64,000 nt of DNA from Aspergillus flavus (GCF_009017415.1 NC_092408.1:2418001-2482000), one strand, 5' to 3'. Positions 38,636 through 54,650 are shown, counted from the first letter of the stretch. Notes: generated by a model from the sequence alone, not told the origin. A program made the numbers and translations.

Positions 38636-40723
38636 AACTTAAATAACTATAAAATTAAGCCACTAGCTAATATTAAAATATATCTAATAATTAATTTTTA
38701 TACATTAAAATATTTTACATAATTAAAATTAATATAGCCAAAAGCTTTATTAAGATATATAAAAAAATCATTATTTATATTAATAATTTCAAAAAAAATC
38801 TATTATTAAAAATAAAGTGTAGAAAATAGATTAACTATAGTATATAATTTAATAAATTATTTATAAAGTAATATTATATATTTTAATAATTTTTTAATTA
38901 TAAATACCACTTTAGATCTAATTTATAATATTAAATATATTAATAATTTAAATAAAATTTAATAATAGTATTTAATCTATAAATTAATCTCTATATTAAT
39001 TTTAATAATTTTAATATTTATTACTATTAAATTAAATAAAATTTTATATAAATTAAAATTAAAAATAATTATTATATATTTTATATATATATTTTATATT
39101 AATTTTAATATAAAATCTTTATTAATTTATATTATTTGTATTTTATAATAATAATTAATTATATTAATATTTATTATATTAGATAAATTATTAAACTATA
39201 ATTTTTTTTTTAAATATTAAAACTAGTTATTATAATATTATATATATATATATAACTAATATAATACTATAATAATTTATAAATTATTAAATATAGATTA
39301 TTCTTTTATTTAAAAACTTTTTTATAAAAAAATAAGTTTTATATTTATTTATATATATATATAATTAAATTATATAATAAAGATAAAAAATAAACATATA
39401 ATAATAGTTTTTATTATAAATAAAAAGATTATAAAAAATTAAATTCTAAAAATTTAAATAAAGTTTTTTATTATCTATTATATTTTATAGTAATAAATCT
39501 TATTATTACTATTAATTTTTATTTTAAATATCTAGTATTTTTTTATAATTATATATTTTTTAAAAAATTTAATAAATTTTTATATATTATATTTAATATA
39601 ATCATTATATCTTGTTTATAATTTACTATTACTTAAATATTTCTAATAAAATAATTATTTTTTTTTAAAAACATAGTTTAATAAAATTAAAATAATCTTT
39701 TTTTATTAATAATATAAATAAAAGTAGATTATATTAATTCTACTATAATTTATTATTATTATTTAAATATTTTATTAATAAAATTAAATATATAATTTTT
39801 TAATTAATATATTATGTTAATATTATATTTAATATAAATTATTAGAGTTAAAAATTAGTTAATAATTAATTAATTAAATATTTAAAATTATTAATTTATT
39901 AAACTGGTTAATTTATTATTAAATATATTAAATTTAAATTTATTTTCATTATTAAAATTTTAAACTAGAAATATAATACATAATAATTTTATCTATTTAT
40001 TATAATTATTATTTAAATTATTAAAAAATTTAGGATTTAATTTTAAATTAATAATAATATTCTATATTTATTTTATATAATTTATATTAAAACTAGAAAT
40101 AATATATTATTTATTAAAATTTATATAATTCAAAAATATAATTTATATGATTTATATATTTAATTTTATAATATTTTTAAATAATTATAATTTAATAAAA
40201 TAATTTAATATTATAATCTATATTATACTTAATTATTTTAAATTTTTTAATTATTTTAATTACTTTTTATTTATATTTTTAACAATATATAATTATAAAA
40301 TTATTATATTAATTAATAAAAAAATTAATAGATATTTTTATATTTAATACTAGATTTAATATAATTTTATTTTCTTTTTATATTAATAAAAATTTATTAT
40401 CTATATTTTATAATTAATAAATCTTTAATATTAACATTTTTAATTATTTTGAATGAATATATAATGTTTTTAATTAATAAGTACATAAAATAATAATATT
40501 AAATAACAAAACTAATTTAATTTGTATTAAATATTCTAATAGCTTAAATTTAAAATATATATTTTTTTTAATTTAGAACTATTATTTTATAATATTTATA
40601 ATTCTATTACTACATTTATTATATTATATTCATTTAATAAATCTAATTTTTTTTAATAAATATCAATATTTAATTTTTTATATATTATTTTTATAATATT
40701 AAATAAATTAATTTTAATTTTAA

Positions 40724-40728
40724 ATATA
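40724..40728. repeat. 5-bp target duplication of element D (left)
   Basis: ATATA here and ATATA at 54830-54834. The word is low-complexity, so the match alone is weak, but the resumption of E3 homology on both sides supports it. Confidence 0.5.
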
Positions 40729-40907
40729 TATTAAGATTACAAGTAGCGGTAGACTATAAGAGATAAAGAATTGCCAATCTCTAAAAGATCTAGAGAATAG
40801 CTATAGTCTATATATATATAGAATCTAGTAGATTCTTAGTAGATCTATAAAGATTTTTTATTTAAAATAGTTATTCTTTATAATAGTATATTATAGCTAT
40901 AATTATA
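40729..40907 (-). repeat. Left LTR of D, 179 bp
   Basis: It contains a less mutated core (gtagcggtagactataag and gaattgccaatctc) and ends ataattata, equivalent to ataatcaca in the right copy. The probable start TATTAAGATTAC derives from TGTTAAGATTAC. Confidence 0.7.
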
Positions 40908-43900
40908 TTTTTTTTTTATTTAATAGTAAAATATTTCTAAATTCTATATATTATTATTAGTAATAGATACTATATTTAATCTTAATATTATAAAATAGTA
41001 ACTACTAAGTCTTTATAGAAATATAGTATTTAAACTTTATTTTCTTTTTTATAAATTATTATTTATTATATCTATTATAGTATTTTAATAATAAAATATA
41101 GCTATTAATATTTAATAAAATTATTTTTATATAAATAATCTATTTAAATAATTCTAAATAATACTAGATATATATTTATCTATTATTATCTATTATTTAT
41201 TATATTAGTACTATCAATTACTATAGATTCTATTATTATTATTTATTTTTTTTATTCTCTATTTTACTTTTTTATTTCTTTTTAATATTTTTTATCTCTA
41301 TTATATTCTTGTTTTTATAGTATTCTATTTTTTTTAATCTTAATTATATTAATACTAGTCGTTCTTATTATTATCTATATATAAAAATATTTATAAAAAG
41401 AAAGATTAAAAATAATAGTTTATTTTAATATTATTTATAATTTTAAAAATCTTTATAGTAATTTCTTAATATAATATAAAAAATAAATAAAACTTTTTAT
41501 TAAATATAAATATTTAACTTTATATATTAATAATTAATTAATTTTTATAAAATTTATTTATTTATTATTTTAAAATTAAATAATTATCTATATATTAAAT
41601 AAGATTTATTATATAATTCTAATAAAAAATAATAAAATTTTAATATATTATAAAAATTAAATATTAATCTATTTATTATAGTAATATAGTACTATATTTA
41701 CTATATTTTATAGAAAATATTAAAAGAATAATTTCTATAATATATATTATATTTTTATTTTATAATAATATTATTCTCTATTTCAAAATTTATATAAATT
41801 ATTTTATAAATAATTATACAAAAAATATTTAATTTAAAAGATTTTTACTATAATAAAAAAAATAAATCTTAATATAGATTATAATAAATATATTTTATCT
41901 TTTTTTTAATAATATTTTATTAATAGTAATAGTTTTTTTATTTTTTTTTAAAGATTTTTTTTAGATTTTCTATACTAAATTTTAAATACTAAATAATATT
42001 AATATTTTAAATTCTATTTTTATTTTTTATAATTATAGTCTTTTAAGAAAGATTAATTAAAAGATTTTAAATCTATTTTATAATTTAATTTTATTTATTA
42101 ATATTATTATACTAATTTTAATAATTCTTAAATAGTATAATTTAAAATCTTTAACTATTGTTTTTATTTAATTATATATCTATATTTTTAGTTAATATTA
42201 TTAAATATATTAATAATTTATAGTTAATTTTTAGTATTTATTTCAAGAATAATATTAATTTTAAAATCTTTATAATTTTATTTTTAATTTTAAAAAAATA
42301 GATTTTAATTTATAAAAAATATTTAATAGTCTTTATATTATAATTAATTAGATTTATTAATTATATAAAGATTATAAATAGTTTTATATTAATTTAAATA
42401 TTATTAAAAATATTTTATTTTATTTTATTATTTTTAATACTATTTAAAATATTATTAGTAATATTATTTTAAATTTTATAACTATATTTATTAAAATATT
42501 ATCTACTATATTTAAAATTATTAAAAAATATCTTTTTTTTTATTTTTATTTTAAAAATTATAATATTTTTTTTATTTATATTTTAATTAAACTCTCTATT
42601 ACTACTATATTTTTAAAATTATTTTTTTATTATATTATTTATTAATAACTTACTTATCTAATTTAATACTATTTAAATTAATAATTCTTTTTATAAAACT
42701 ATTATTATAACTAATATTAAAAATAATAATCTTAATATATTCTACTATTTTAAAAAAAAATAAAAAAAATATATAAATTCTAGCTATTTTTTTAAATTTT
42801 TAATTTATTTTTTATAAATAATTCTATATTAATTAAAATATTAAATAGACTTTTTTAATTATATTAAATATTAGTTTTTTAATAGCTAATCTTTATAATA
42901 ATATTAGAATTTATTATTATTATTTTATTTTATAATTTTTTATATTATATTTATATATAGCTATTTACTATTATAATATAATTATTATACTAGATTTTAA
43001 AAAATCTATTATATTAATATTCTATTTAAATATAACTTTTTATTATTTTTTAAATTTTTTATAATTAATATATTATTATTATTATTATTTAATATAAATA
43101 AAGAAAATCTTTTTCTAAGTTTTTTAAAATAATTTATTTTTATTAAATCTTTTCTTTTTATATATTTAATATATTATTTTATAATTTACTTTACTATAAT
43201 ATATTATTAATCTTTTTTTTATATTTTTTTTATTTATATACTAAGTAATTTTTTAATTATTTTAATATTTTCTATTTTTTATAAATTATTATTAAACAAT
43301 TAATATAAAATAATAGAATAAATTCTATACTATGAATAACTTAATATATTTTTATTAATTTTTTAATATTTAACTCTATTTTTTAAATACTAATTTAATA
43401 ATATTAATACTTATAATCTTTATAAATTATTTAATTAAATAGTTATTAGCTATCTTCTATTAATAGAATTATATAAAATATACTTTTCTAATTTTTTTTA
43501 GTATATAGATATTTAATATATATATTTTAATTATTTATAAAATTTAAATTATTTATTTTATAATTTTTAAAAATCTTTATTATATACTAATATTTAATTA
43601 TTTATTTTAAAATTATATAATTAATCTTATTATTTTATATATTTTATTATTTAATTATATATATTAATAAATATTTATTTATTAATACTTTAATATATAC
43701 TATAAAGTAAAATCTATTTTTTAAATTATTATTTCTATTTTTTTTATTTTTTAATAGTTTTAAATAAAATTTTTATAATAAATAGAATAGATTTATTTTT
43801 AATATTATATAATAATAGATATATATTATAAATATTATTTATAATAAATATTTTATTTATATTTTTTATTTTTCTATTTATATAAAAATAGTATACTATT

Positions 43901-45139
43901 ATTATATAATATTAAATTTTTATTAATTTTATATAATAGTATACTATTAAAAATAGTAGATTTAATCTATTATTTAATATTAATTTTTCTATTATTTTAT
44001 AATTAATAAAGATTTCTTTATATAAAAAATATATAATCTTTTTATTAATAATTTTTATTATTATTTTTATTACTATCTATTTTATAATATAATTTATTAT
44101 TATAATAATCTATTAATTATTATTAAAAATTATTAATAATTAATTAATAAAATTAATACTCTATTTTTAAAAAAGTTTAATATTTTTTTTATTTAGTACT
44201 ATAGCAATTTATATTTAAAATTCTTTTAAAAATTCTATAATATTTATTAATTTAAATAATTATATATTATATTCTATATATTTTTTATTATTAAAAATTA
44301 TTAGTCTCTATATTTAATAATTTTTAATAATTCTAAATATTATAAATATTTAAATTATATATATAAATTTTATATTAGTTTATTATATTTAATTAATTTA
44401 AAATAAAAGATTATTATTTTTTTAAATATAAAAATAATTTTAAATTATATTTATTTTTAGTATCTATAAATAAAAATCTATTACTATATTATTTAATTAA
44501 TTTTATTAGCTATTATTTATTTAATAAAAAACTATTATTTAAATATTAGATTATTATCTATTATTATTTAATTTTATTAAAATTCTTTATATAAATAAAA
44601 ATTTTATAAAAAATTAAATTAATATATTTAATTATAATATAGGAACACTTTATTATATTAATATAATTTTATTTTATAAAATTAAATCTTTTATTTAATA
44701 TATTAAATACTATAGTCTTTTTTTTAATAATATTAAATCTTTAGATTATATTTTTAAAACTTTTTAATTTAATAAAATATTTTAAATATATTTTTATAGT
44801 ATATAAATATTATAAATTATTATAATCTATTACTATTATAATAGTACTATTTTAATATACTATTTCTATATTTAAATTATTCTTTTAATTATAAATAGCT
44901 TTTTTTTATATTAAATAGTTCTATTTTATAAAATTTAATTTTTTACTATTAAATACTACTAAATATAATTTTTTATTTATTTTTATTTAAAATAGAGCTA
45001 TTTTTATAGTCTATTTTAAAATATTAATCTTAATATAAAAAGATTTTATATATTAACTATTATTAAAATTAATATAGTTATAAATATTTTTTAAAATTTT
45101 TTAAAAATAAATTTATAAAATATTAATTAAATAATTAAT

Positions 45140-45720
45140 TAGTATTTATTAATATATATTTTTATATTTTTTTTTAAATAATTTATATAATAATACTATA
45201 ATTTTTATAAATAATTATATAAAATATCTATAATATATTATAAATTTTAAAAATTAATATATTTTATATATATTTTAAAATTATAGCTATTTTTTAATAA
45301 TATTTAATTTTATTAATATAGAGTATACTTCTTTTCTATTTGTTATATAGTTATAGAACTTTAGTTATTTTAAAATAAATATATATTTATTTATTTATAT
45401 ATATAATTTTTTTTATAAAATATTTAAAATAATATATAGATATTTCTTATATTTTTTTTATAAATTTTAAAAAATTAAAATATTATTAAAATATATAATA
45501 TAAAATATTTTTATATATAATATTAAAATTTAATTTATTATAATTTAAAAGATTATAAATATATTATATAATTTAAAAAATATAATAAATTATTTAAATT
45601 TTTTAACAATAATATTAAATACTATTTTTAAATATTAATAATTTATTAATTTTAATCTATTAATATTTTAATAGAATATTAATTTTAAATAAATATTTAG
45701 TTTTTTTTTACTATATTAAT
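45140..45720. repeat. D-internal segment shared with D-prime right part
   Basis: Aligns in the same orientation with 56364-56935. This pair, together with 44100-44702 against 38080-38635, shows that D and D-prime are two copies of one family. Confidence 0.65.
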
Positions 45721-46754
45721 AAATTCTTAAATTTTAAATAATAAATAGCTATTTTTTATTATTATTTTATTTAATATATAATAGTTAATATATATTTACT
45801 ATTTTTTTTAAATCTTTTTATAAAAATTATAAAGAAGATTTATATAAAAATAAATAATTATATTGAATTAATTTTAATTATTATTTTAATTTATATTTTA
45901 AGTTTTATAAACTTTTTTAATAATAAAAAATAAATATTAATATTTATTAATAATATATTATTTATATTAATCTTATAAATTAATTTTTTTTATAAAAATT
46001 TTATAGATAACTTTTTTTTAAAAATATTATTATATTTAAAAATTATAGATTTTATTTTTATTTTAATATCTATTTTTTTTAAAATCTAAATAAAAAAAAG
46101 CTATATCTTACTTTTTTTTTATATTATTCTTATAATTATTTATATTAAAATAAAATTTAATAATATTTTATCTCTTTATATATAATATTTAAAGTCTACT
46201 AATTAAATTTTATAAAATCTATTTTAACTATTTTATAATATTATTTTAAATATTTATTAATTAATATATAGATTAATACTTTATAACTAATTTTTTTTAA
46301 AAATAAAATTATATTTTTTAAATTTAATAATTTAAATATTAGTTTTTTTTAATTATTCTCTAAATTTTAGAAATAAAATATATATACTATTAATCTCTAT
46401 CTTTCTTTTATTAAAAAAATTTATTTTTAAAAATATTTTAATTTATCTTTATAATTAAAGATTTTTTTTTATTAAAGCTTATATAATAAATATATAATTA
46501 GCTCTAAAATCTATTAAAATATATATTATAAATTATATTAAACTATATTTAATTATTTTTTTTAAATAAAATATAATATGTTTTAAAATCTATAGATATT
46601 TATTATACTTATATAAAATTTTTAAAAAAATTATATCTATAATTTTTTTTAATAAATTTAGAATTTTAAATTAATCTATATTATTAAAAAAGATTCTTTT
46701 TATTTAATTAATTAATATCTTTTTATTTAGTAATTTTAATTTTTTTTAATATAT

Positions 46755-46759
46755 TTTTC
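46755..46759. repeat. 5-bp target duplication of element B (left)
   Basis: TTTTC lies immediately left of the LTR and again at 53557-53561 immediately right of the other LTR: an exact match. Confidence 0.75.
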
Positions 46760-47138
46760 TGTCACGGAGCTAATGTAGAATCGGCCTGTAGAACATACAG
46801 AACCCCCGGGGCTTCTACCCCTACTTAATCTATATACACCCCAGCTTCTCTTTATAATTCTAAACTAGTCTTAAAGAGATTAACGCCTTGATTTTTTAAC
46901 CCTTTTTCTAATAAAAAGATTTATCAACTATTTGGTTAGAATTCTAAAAAAAAACTTTCTAAAAAAAAAGAATTTTTAAGCTATTTAAGCGCTACTAAAG
47001 ATATAAAAAAAAAGATAGAAATTAATTTTCTTTATATTTATTCTATTATTTAATTAATAATAAAGCTTTATCTTTTATTTTTTATTTCTTTATCTAGTTA
47101 ATAAGCTATCTATTCTATATAGTAGATCTATTATTATA
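46760..47138 (+). repeat. Left LTR of B, with an unusually GC-rich first 110 bp
   Basis: 46760-46868 has near-normal composition (cggcctgtagaacatacag, acccccggggcttctacccc, acaccccagc) and many intact CpA and TpG steps, then decays into ordinary AT-rich sequence. The same positions in the right LTR are fully converted. It ends ttattata (ACA before RIP). Confidence 0.9.
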
Positions 47139-49199
47139 ATTCTAATTTCTTTTTTTTTTAACTATTTAAAGATTACAATAGTATTAAAAAATATAAAGTA
47201 AACTACTATAGTATCTTCTAATATTTTTTTTATAAAAAAATAATTTCTTCTCTATAATTCTCTATTAAAAATATAAGTCAAATCCTATAATAATTAAAAA
47301 AATTATTAAATAATTTAAAAATTATATCGATAGCTAAAAAATATTATTTAATTATTAATATTTTAATTTTATACTTTTAATAGAAAAAAAAATTACTAAA
47401 TTATTTAAAAATATTTTTAAATTTACTTTTAATTTTAAAATTTAATAAAAATAAAAATAGCTTTTTAATCTTAAATATTTATTTAAAAAATTTTAATAAA
47501 AATTTAAAAAAAATAAATAAAAAATTATTATTACTTTATTTTATATATTCTCTATTTATAGATAAAGATAGTATTAATATTTTATTAAAAAACTAAAAAA
47601 ATAATAATAAGAAGCCAAGATTTTATAGTCTTATTTTATTAAATAAATATTAATTTTTATTTATAATTCTATAACTTTATAATCTAATACTATAGACTAA
47701 TTATAAAAAATATATTAATAAAATAATTAAAATTTATAAAAGTTCTATATATATTTTAATTTTTTAAAATAATATTTTTTAAAATTATTAAAAAAAGAAA
47801 AAGTCTTTATTTTCTTTATAAAATTAATAACTAGACTAGAAAAATATATTTAAAAATATTATTTAAAACTTCTAGAAATATAAAATAAAATAGTAATATT
47901 AATTATTTATTACTAGGATTTATTATAATCTTATTAAAAATAAAAATATAATAAAATCTTAAAAAATAATATTTTTAAGTTAAAAAAAATAAAAAATTTT
48001 AAAATAATACTAATTTAAAAAGAATTCTATAATATTTTATTTATAAAAATAAATTCTATTTTTTTAATAAATATCTATAGAAAAAAAAAGTCTTAATATA
48101 AATAATTTAGATTAAATAAAATTTTAAAATAGAAAATAATAAAAAATTAGTATAAATTATATATATATAACTCTATATTTTATTATAAAGATTATAGCTT
48201 ATTTCTATATTTTTATCTATATTTAAAATATTATTAAAATCTTTATAAATATAGATAGCTATATCGAAATTAATATTATTAATTTTAAATTTATTTAAAA
48301 TTATAAATTATAAAAAATCTATTTCTCTATATTTTTAATAAAAATAGTTAATTAAATTACTATATCTATTTATAGAGTCTAGAAGATTTCTATTATTACT
48401 ATAGATTTAAAAATAATTATTTAAATATTTACTAGAGCTTATATTACTATTAATAGAGGTTTTTAATTAAAAAAAATTTAGTATTTTTTTTATAATTATA
48501 TTATAAAATCTATATATTTATTTATTAGTATAAAACTATTATTAATAGTTTAAATTTTCTACTATTAAAACTATTATTTTAAAAAAATTTATAAAAATCT
48601 ATAGAAATTATATGTATATTTTTACTATTATTAAAATATTTAAAAATATTTAATTATCTAGTAATAATCTAGAGTCTTAGTTATAATTTATTAAATATAA
48701 AAATATTTTTTTATTAAAAAATATAAAAATTCTATTTTTTTATAAAATAATTAACCATACTATTAATATAATTATTAATAAAATTCTAATATATAAACTA
48801 ATATATTTTTTATTAAAAATAAAATTTTATATTTTATATTAGTATATAGATAAGAATCTTATTTATAATTAAATCTACTATTTAAAAAGTTTTATAAAAA
48901 TATCTATTTTTTTTATTTTTAATAGAAATAGAGATCTATAATTATATATAGATTACTAAAAATTTAATAAAATAATAATAAAAAATTATTATTTTTTATC
49001 TCTAGTTTTAGAAATTTTTAATTAATTAATTAATTTAAAATATTTTATAAAAATTGATTTATATAATATCTACTATTAGATTTAAATTAAAAAAAAAATA
49101 AATAAAAAACTATATTTTATATCTAATATAGCTATTTTAAATATATAATTATATTATTTAATTTTATTAATATATTTATAATTTTCTAAAGTTATATCT

Positions 49200-49700
49200 A
49201 TACTATTCTATATAATATTTTTAATATATTTTATATAATCTATTTTAATAATATTTTAATTATTTTTTAATCTAGAAATCTATATAAAATATATAGAAAA
49301 GATATTAAAATATTTTTAAAAAGCTAATTTATATACTAAACTCTTAAGGTATAATTTTTATTAAAAATAAATTAAATTTTTAAAATATATTATTTTAGAA
49401 AATAATATATCTATAGATCTCTAATAAATATCTAATATAGTTGCCTAGAAAAAATTTTATAATTTTTATTAATAATTTATTTAAAATTTTTTATAAATTA
49501 CTTTATCTTTAATCTTTTTATTAAAGAAATTAAAATATAAATAAAAATTAGAATTAATTTATTTTATATTTATTAAAAAACTAGTATTTTAATAATTTAT
49601 AACTATTTTTTAATCTACACTATTTTTTTAATATTTTAATTCTAAACTATTAATTTAAATAAAAATTAATATTTTAAGTAAAGAAATAGTAAGAATTCTA
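49200..49700 (+). pseudogene. Reverse transcriptase fragment of element B
   Basis: YFNNILII at 49241-49264 is the RIP-altered RT box (Y-x-DD-I-L-I). One base out of frame follows NLEIYIKYIEKILKYF and KANLYTKLL, which match the gypsy pattern of the helix after the catalytic box and the NLYAK block. Both catalytic Asp codons are now Asn. The frameshift shows indel decay beyond RIP. RNase H and integrase should follow to about 53000 but were not resolved. Confidence 0.65.
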
Positions 49701-52700
49701 TTTTAATTTAATAAAAAGAATATTTATTATTTAATAATAATATAATTATAAAAATTTAATAAAACTAAATTAAATTATAGTATATTTAATTAAAAATCTT
49801 TTATTATTATATATTTATTTAAGTATTAGTAATAATATATTAAAGATTTATTTTATATTATTAAAATTATTTTTAATTATTCTAATCTATAGATCTTTAT
49901 AAAATAGCTAAAATTAAATAAATAGTAAATTTATTAATTTATATTTTTAATTATTTTTAATTTAATAATTAAATATAGAACTAAAAAACTAAATCTAATT
50001 AATAAATCTTTCTAAAAAATAGAAAAAATCTTAGAATATTTTCTAAATATAAAATTAATATTACTATTCTAATAATAGATTATTAATATATAGATTTTAA
50101 AAATTAAAGATTTTTTATATAGAAAATTCTAGTTTAAATTTAATAAAATATTTTTATAGAAAAGTTCTAAGCTTAATATCTATATAGTATTAAATTCTAG
50201 AAAAATTAATATAGAAATAGTTAATTAAATTATCTAGAAAAAACTAAATTATAATTAATATATTCTTTAATCTTTTATATAAAGTATTTATATAAAAAAT
50301 TAAAGAATATATATTACTAAAGTAAATTAAAATCTAAAAGATTTAATTTAGTAAATATAATCTAAAGATCTAGAAATAAATTAATAAAAAATTACTATAA
50401 AATAAAGACTTATAAAAAATAAAAATTAAATAATTAATTTTAATAGATTTATTATATATAAAGAGTGGCTCTATATATCTATAAAAAAAATCTAAAATAA
50501 AAAATTTTATTTCTATACTATAATAATTTTTTAATAAAATATTTTAAAAAAAATAGAATAGAAAATCTACTAAAATATAAATTCTATTAAATACATCTTT
50601 CAAATATTAATAAATATATTAAAAAATATCTAATATATTAAAAAATTATTATATTAAAGTATTAGTTATATAATATTTTTTAATCTTTACTAATTTTTTT
50701 ATAATTTTTTAAGAAATTATTAATAGATTTTATTATAAAACTATTTTCTACTTCTTACTAAATTAAAATTATTAATATAATTTTAATTATTATTAATTAA
50801 TTTATAAAATAATTATTATTTTTTTTAATTTTATTAATAATAAATATAGTAGATCTTATAGATCTTTTCTATAATAAAATAAAACTATAGTTTAAATTTT
50901 TAAATAGTATAGTATTAGATTAAAAATCTATATTTACTAGTAAATTCTAGTCTAAACTTTATTATTAAAATTATATTAAATTTAAATTATTTATAATATT
51001 TTATTTATAAATTAATAGATAAATAAAATATATAAACTAGATTCTAGAAAACTATTTTTATTATTTTATTAATAAATAGTAAATTAATTAGTTAAATCTA
51101 TTATCTATAGTAGAATTTATTTATAATAATATATAAAATATAATAATAAAATTTTTACTATTTAAAATTTTATTTAGTTATTTATTTAATTTTTATTTAT
51201 ATATTAAAAATAGTATTTTTTTAAAAAAAATTCTAGTAGTATAAATATATATTAAAAAATTATTAAAAATTTATAAAGATTTAAAAAAATATTAATAAAA
51301 ATTAATTAAATTATAAGTAAAGTATTATAATAAGTATTATTAATTAAAATAGTTTAAAAAAATAATATAATAATATTATTTATTAAAAATATTAAATTTA
51401 AAACTTTATTTTAAAAATTAATTTTTAACTTTATTAAACTATTTTATATACTTAATATTATTAAAATTTAAATATATTATTTATATTTATAATATTTTTT
51501 ATATATTATTATTAGAATTCTAGATATAATATAATAGTAATATTTAAGAATTATTAATAATATTAAAATTAAATAATAATAAAAAATAGAAAATTAAAAA
51601 AATTGAAAATAAATAAAAATTTAATAGTAAAAACTATTTTTTAATTAAATAGAAAGAATAATTCTTAGAATATAATTAATAAATTTTAAAAAAAATATAA
51701 TAAATATATAGAAAGCTATTAAAGAATATTAATATATAAAAATATAAAATATATATATATAATTATAATAATTAATAGATAATAAAAATATATTAACTAA
51801 TTAAAAAGAAATAAATAAAATATTATAGTGGCAATATATTTAATATAATCTAAATATAATTTTAATAAATCTATAGTAATTAAAAAATATTTATAAAAAA
51901 AAATATTAATTAAAAATATATATAATATATAGTATTTCTATTTAAATATTATAAAATAAAAATTTATCTATCTATTTTAGAAAATATAGTTTAATTATAA
52001 GTATAAATTACTAAAACTTTAATAAAAAATTATTTACTAAATCTTAGAAAAAATAATAAATAAATAATTATAATAATTTATTTATTATTTTTTTTAATAT
52101 TAAAAAAACTAGACGCTTAATATATAAAATAAATTAATAAATAATAATATTTTATATAATTACTCTATTATTCTATAGTTATAGTCTTAATATAATAGTC
52201 TATTAATAATTTCTTATTTAAATAATATTTTAAATTGAGTGAGGCTTTAGTTTAAATAAAATAGAGTTATAGTAATTAATAAGTATTTTTTTATAAATCT
52301 TTTTAAATTTTTAAAAAAATAGTATTAATTAATTAAAGTATTAAATATTTAATTATATTATTTATAGTTAAGTTAATTTTATTATTATTAATTATCTTAA
52401 ACTAGTAGCGATATATAAATTTTATATAATTAAAAAATTTATTTAATATAAGAATAGTAGTAATAATCTATTTATAAATTTTAATAAAAAATATTAAGAA
52501 ATTCTTGTTATATTTATTTTTTAAATTATAGAAAAAGCTATTTTTTATTTATTCTAAAATTAATAAATAGTTATATTTATTACTAATAATACTAGAGAAA
52601 ATCTAGATATATTAATAAAGTATTATTAATTAAAAAAAAATATATAGATTTATAAAGAGTTTTATAATAGCTATATTACTAATATAGTATTAAATTAATA

Positions 52701-53175
52701 CTATTAAAAATATAATTAATTTTAAATAGTATATTTATATTGCGGGTTTTATTACTAATCTAAGTATATACATAATATATATATTAATAAAAAAAACTAA
52801 AATTAGATTATTAAGAATAGAATATTAGTAAAAAAATATATTAACTATAATAAAATAAAAAAAATTATTAAAATAAAAATAAAAAATAAATAAAGCTAAA
52901 GAAAGAATAAAGAGAAGATAAAATAAAAAAATATAAAAAATAAAAAAATAATAGAAGAATACTAATTACTAATAATAATTACTATTATTATTAATAACTA
53001 ATATTAATATAAATCTACTATATAATATTAATAATGTGCTTTTCTATAAAATATAATTATATATATTTTTATTAATAATTTCTTAATATTTAATAATATT
53101 ATTTCTAATAAAGTAAATAATATATATAAGAATTAGTTAACTAAAGATAATTAGACTAATAAAAAAAAGAATAGT

Positions 53176-53556
53176 TATTATAAAGTTAATATAGAATTAA
53201 TTTATAAAATATATAGAATTTCTAAAGCTTTTATTTCTATTTAATCTATATATATTCTAGTTTTTTTTATAATTTTAAATTAATTTAAGAGAGATTAACG
53301 TCTTGACTTTTTAGTTCTTTTTTTATTAAAAAAATTTATTGACTATTTAGTTGGGATTCTAAAAAAAATAATTTTCTAAAAGAGAAGAATTCTTAAGCTA
53401 TTTAAGTACTACTAAAAATATAGAAAAAAGAAATAGAAATTAGTCTTCTTTATATTTATTCTACTATCCAGTTAATAATAGAGCTTTATCTTTTGCCTTC
53501 TATTTCTTTACCTAGTTAATAGGCTATCTACTCTATATAGTAGATCCATTATTATA
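53176..53556 (+). repeat. Right LTR of B
   Basis: Aligns with 46760-47138 throughout. Its 5' third is completely converted, while its 3' part (cttttgccttctatttcttt, tagatccatt) is less mutated than the left copy, so the two LTRs show complementary RIP patterns. Confidence 0.85.
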
Positions 53557-54650
53557 TTTTCTTTAATTTTAAATAGTAATTTTTAATAAAATATTTTAAT
53601 TTATTATAATTATAATATTTCTAATTATTTCTATATTTTTTATTATATTTTTTAAACTATTGTTATTATAAAACTTTAAAAAATTATATTTATTAATTCT
53701 ATATATAATATTAAAATCTATTAGATCTATTTATTAATTATTAATCTTTAATAGTTTTTATTATTTAATTTAAAATAATAAATATCTTTAAAAATAATCT
53801 TTTTTTATTTATATTAAATAAATTTTTTTATTATAATATTAAAAATCTTTAAAAAAATTATTTTTTTTAATTTATTTTATTTATAGATTTTTTTTATCTA
53901 TATAATAAAATAATAAATATAGATATATTCTATAAATAAAAATAATAAATAAATTATAATATTAATATAGATATTAATATAGATTTATATTAATTTTATT
54001 TTTTAAATTTTTTAAATATAATAATAGAATTTCTATTTTCTATTAAAATATATTATTTTTTTATTTTCTAATATTTTTAAATAGCTCTAGTAAATTTCTA
54101 TTTAATAATAATTATTTTTTTAATTTTAAAAATTTTTTTTATATAAAAATTTATTTATTTTTAAAATATTAATTAATTTTTTATAGCTATCTATTTATTA
54201 TTTATATTTATTTTTTTATTAATCTAATTAATATTTTAAATATAATTTAGATTTTTTTACTATTAATTATTTTTTTTATTTATTTAACTAGTTATAAAAG
54301 ATTAAACTACTATAAAAATTATAATAAAAAATCTAATTATTATAATAATTATTAAAAGCTTTATAATTATTTAAATAATTATTACTAATTTTAAAAAAAT
54401 TATTATCTATTTATTTTAATAATATTTTGAATAGTAGTATTTTTTTAATAGATTTTAATATTAAATTATCTAATTAATAAAATCTTTTTTTTAATTATAT
54501 ACTACTTTTTATAAATAGTTTAATTAATAATATTATTTAATTTTTTATTAAAATTTATTATATTTTTTCGTAATTATAAAATCTAATTAAATATTATAAA
54601 ATTATATTAAATAAAATTAATACTCTATTTTCAAATTGAAATATACTATT

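Larger units (their letters stand above)
46760..53556 (+). mobile_element. Ty3/gypsy element B, full length (6797 bp), nested in D
   Basis: LTRs of 379 bp (46760-47138) and 381 bp (53176-53556) flank it, with an exact 5-bp target duplication TTTTC. The LTR starts, tgtcacggagctaatgtag and tattataaagttaatatag, differ only by C/T and G/A changes. A purine-rich tract (aaaaaaaagaatag, 53161-53174) abuts the right LTR, so the element is on the plus strand. The RT region is readable at about 49240-49370. Element D continues on both sides. Confidence 0.9.

Noticed and set aside
43888..43965. A palindromic cluster (atagtatactat words on both sides of an AT spacer) as a further foldback.
   Set aside because: The complementary stretches are about 20 bp and built on an internally palindromic word, so chance in AT-rich sequence is plausible.
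46760..46868. The GC-rich patch as a host gene exon or promoter.
   Set aside because: It aligns base for base with the start of the right LTR of element B (53176-53285) and begins exactly at a target duplication.
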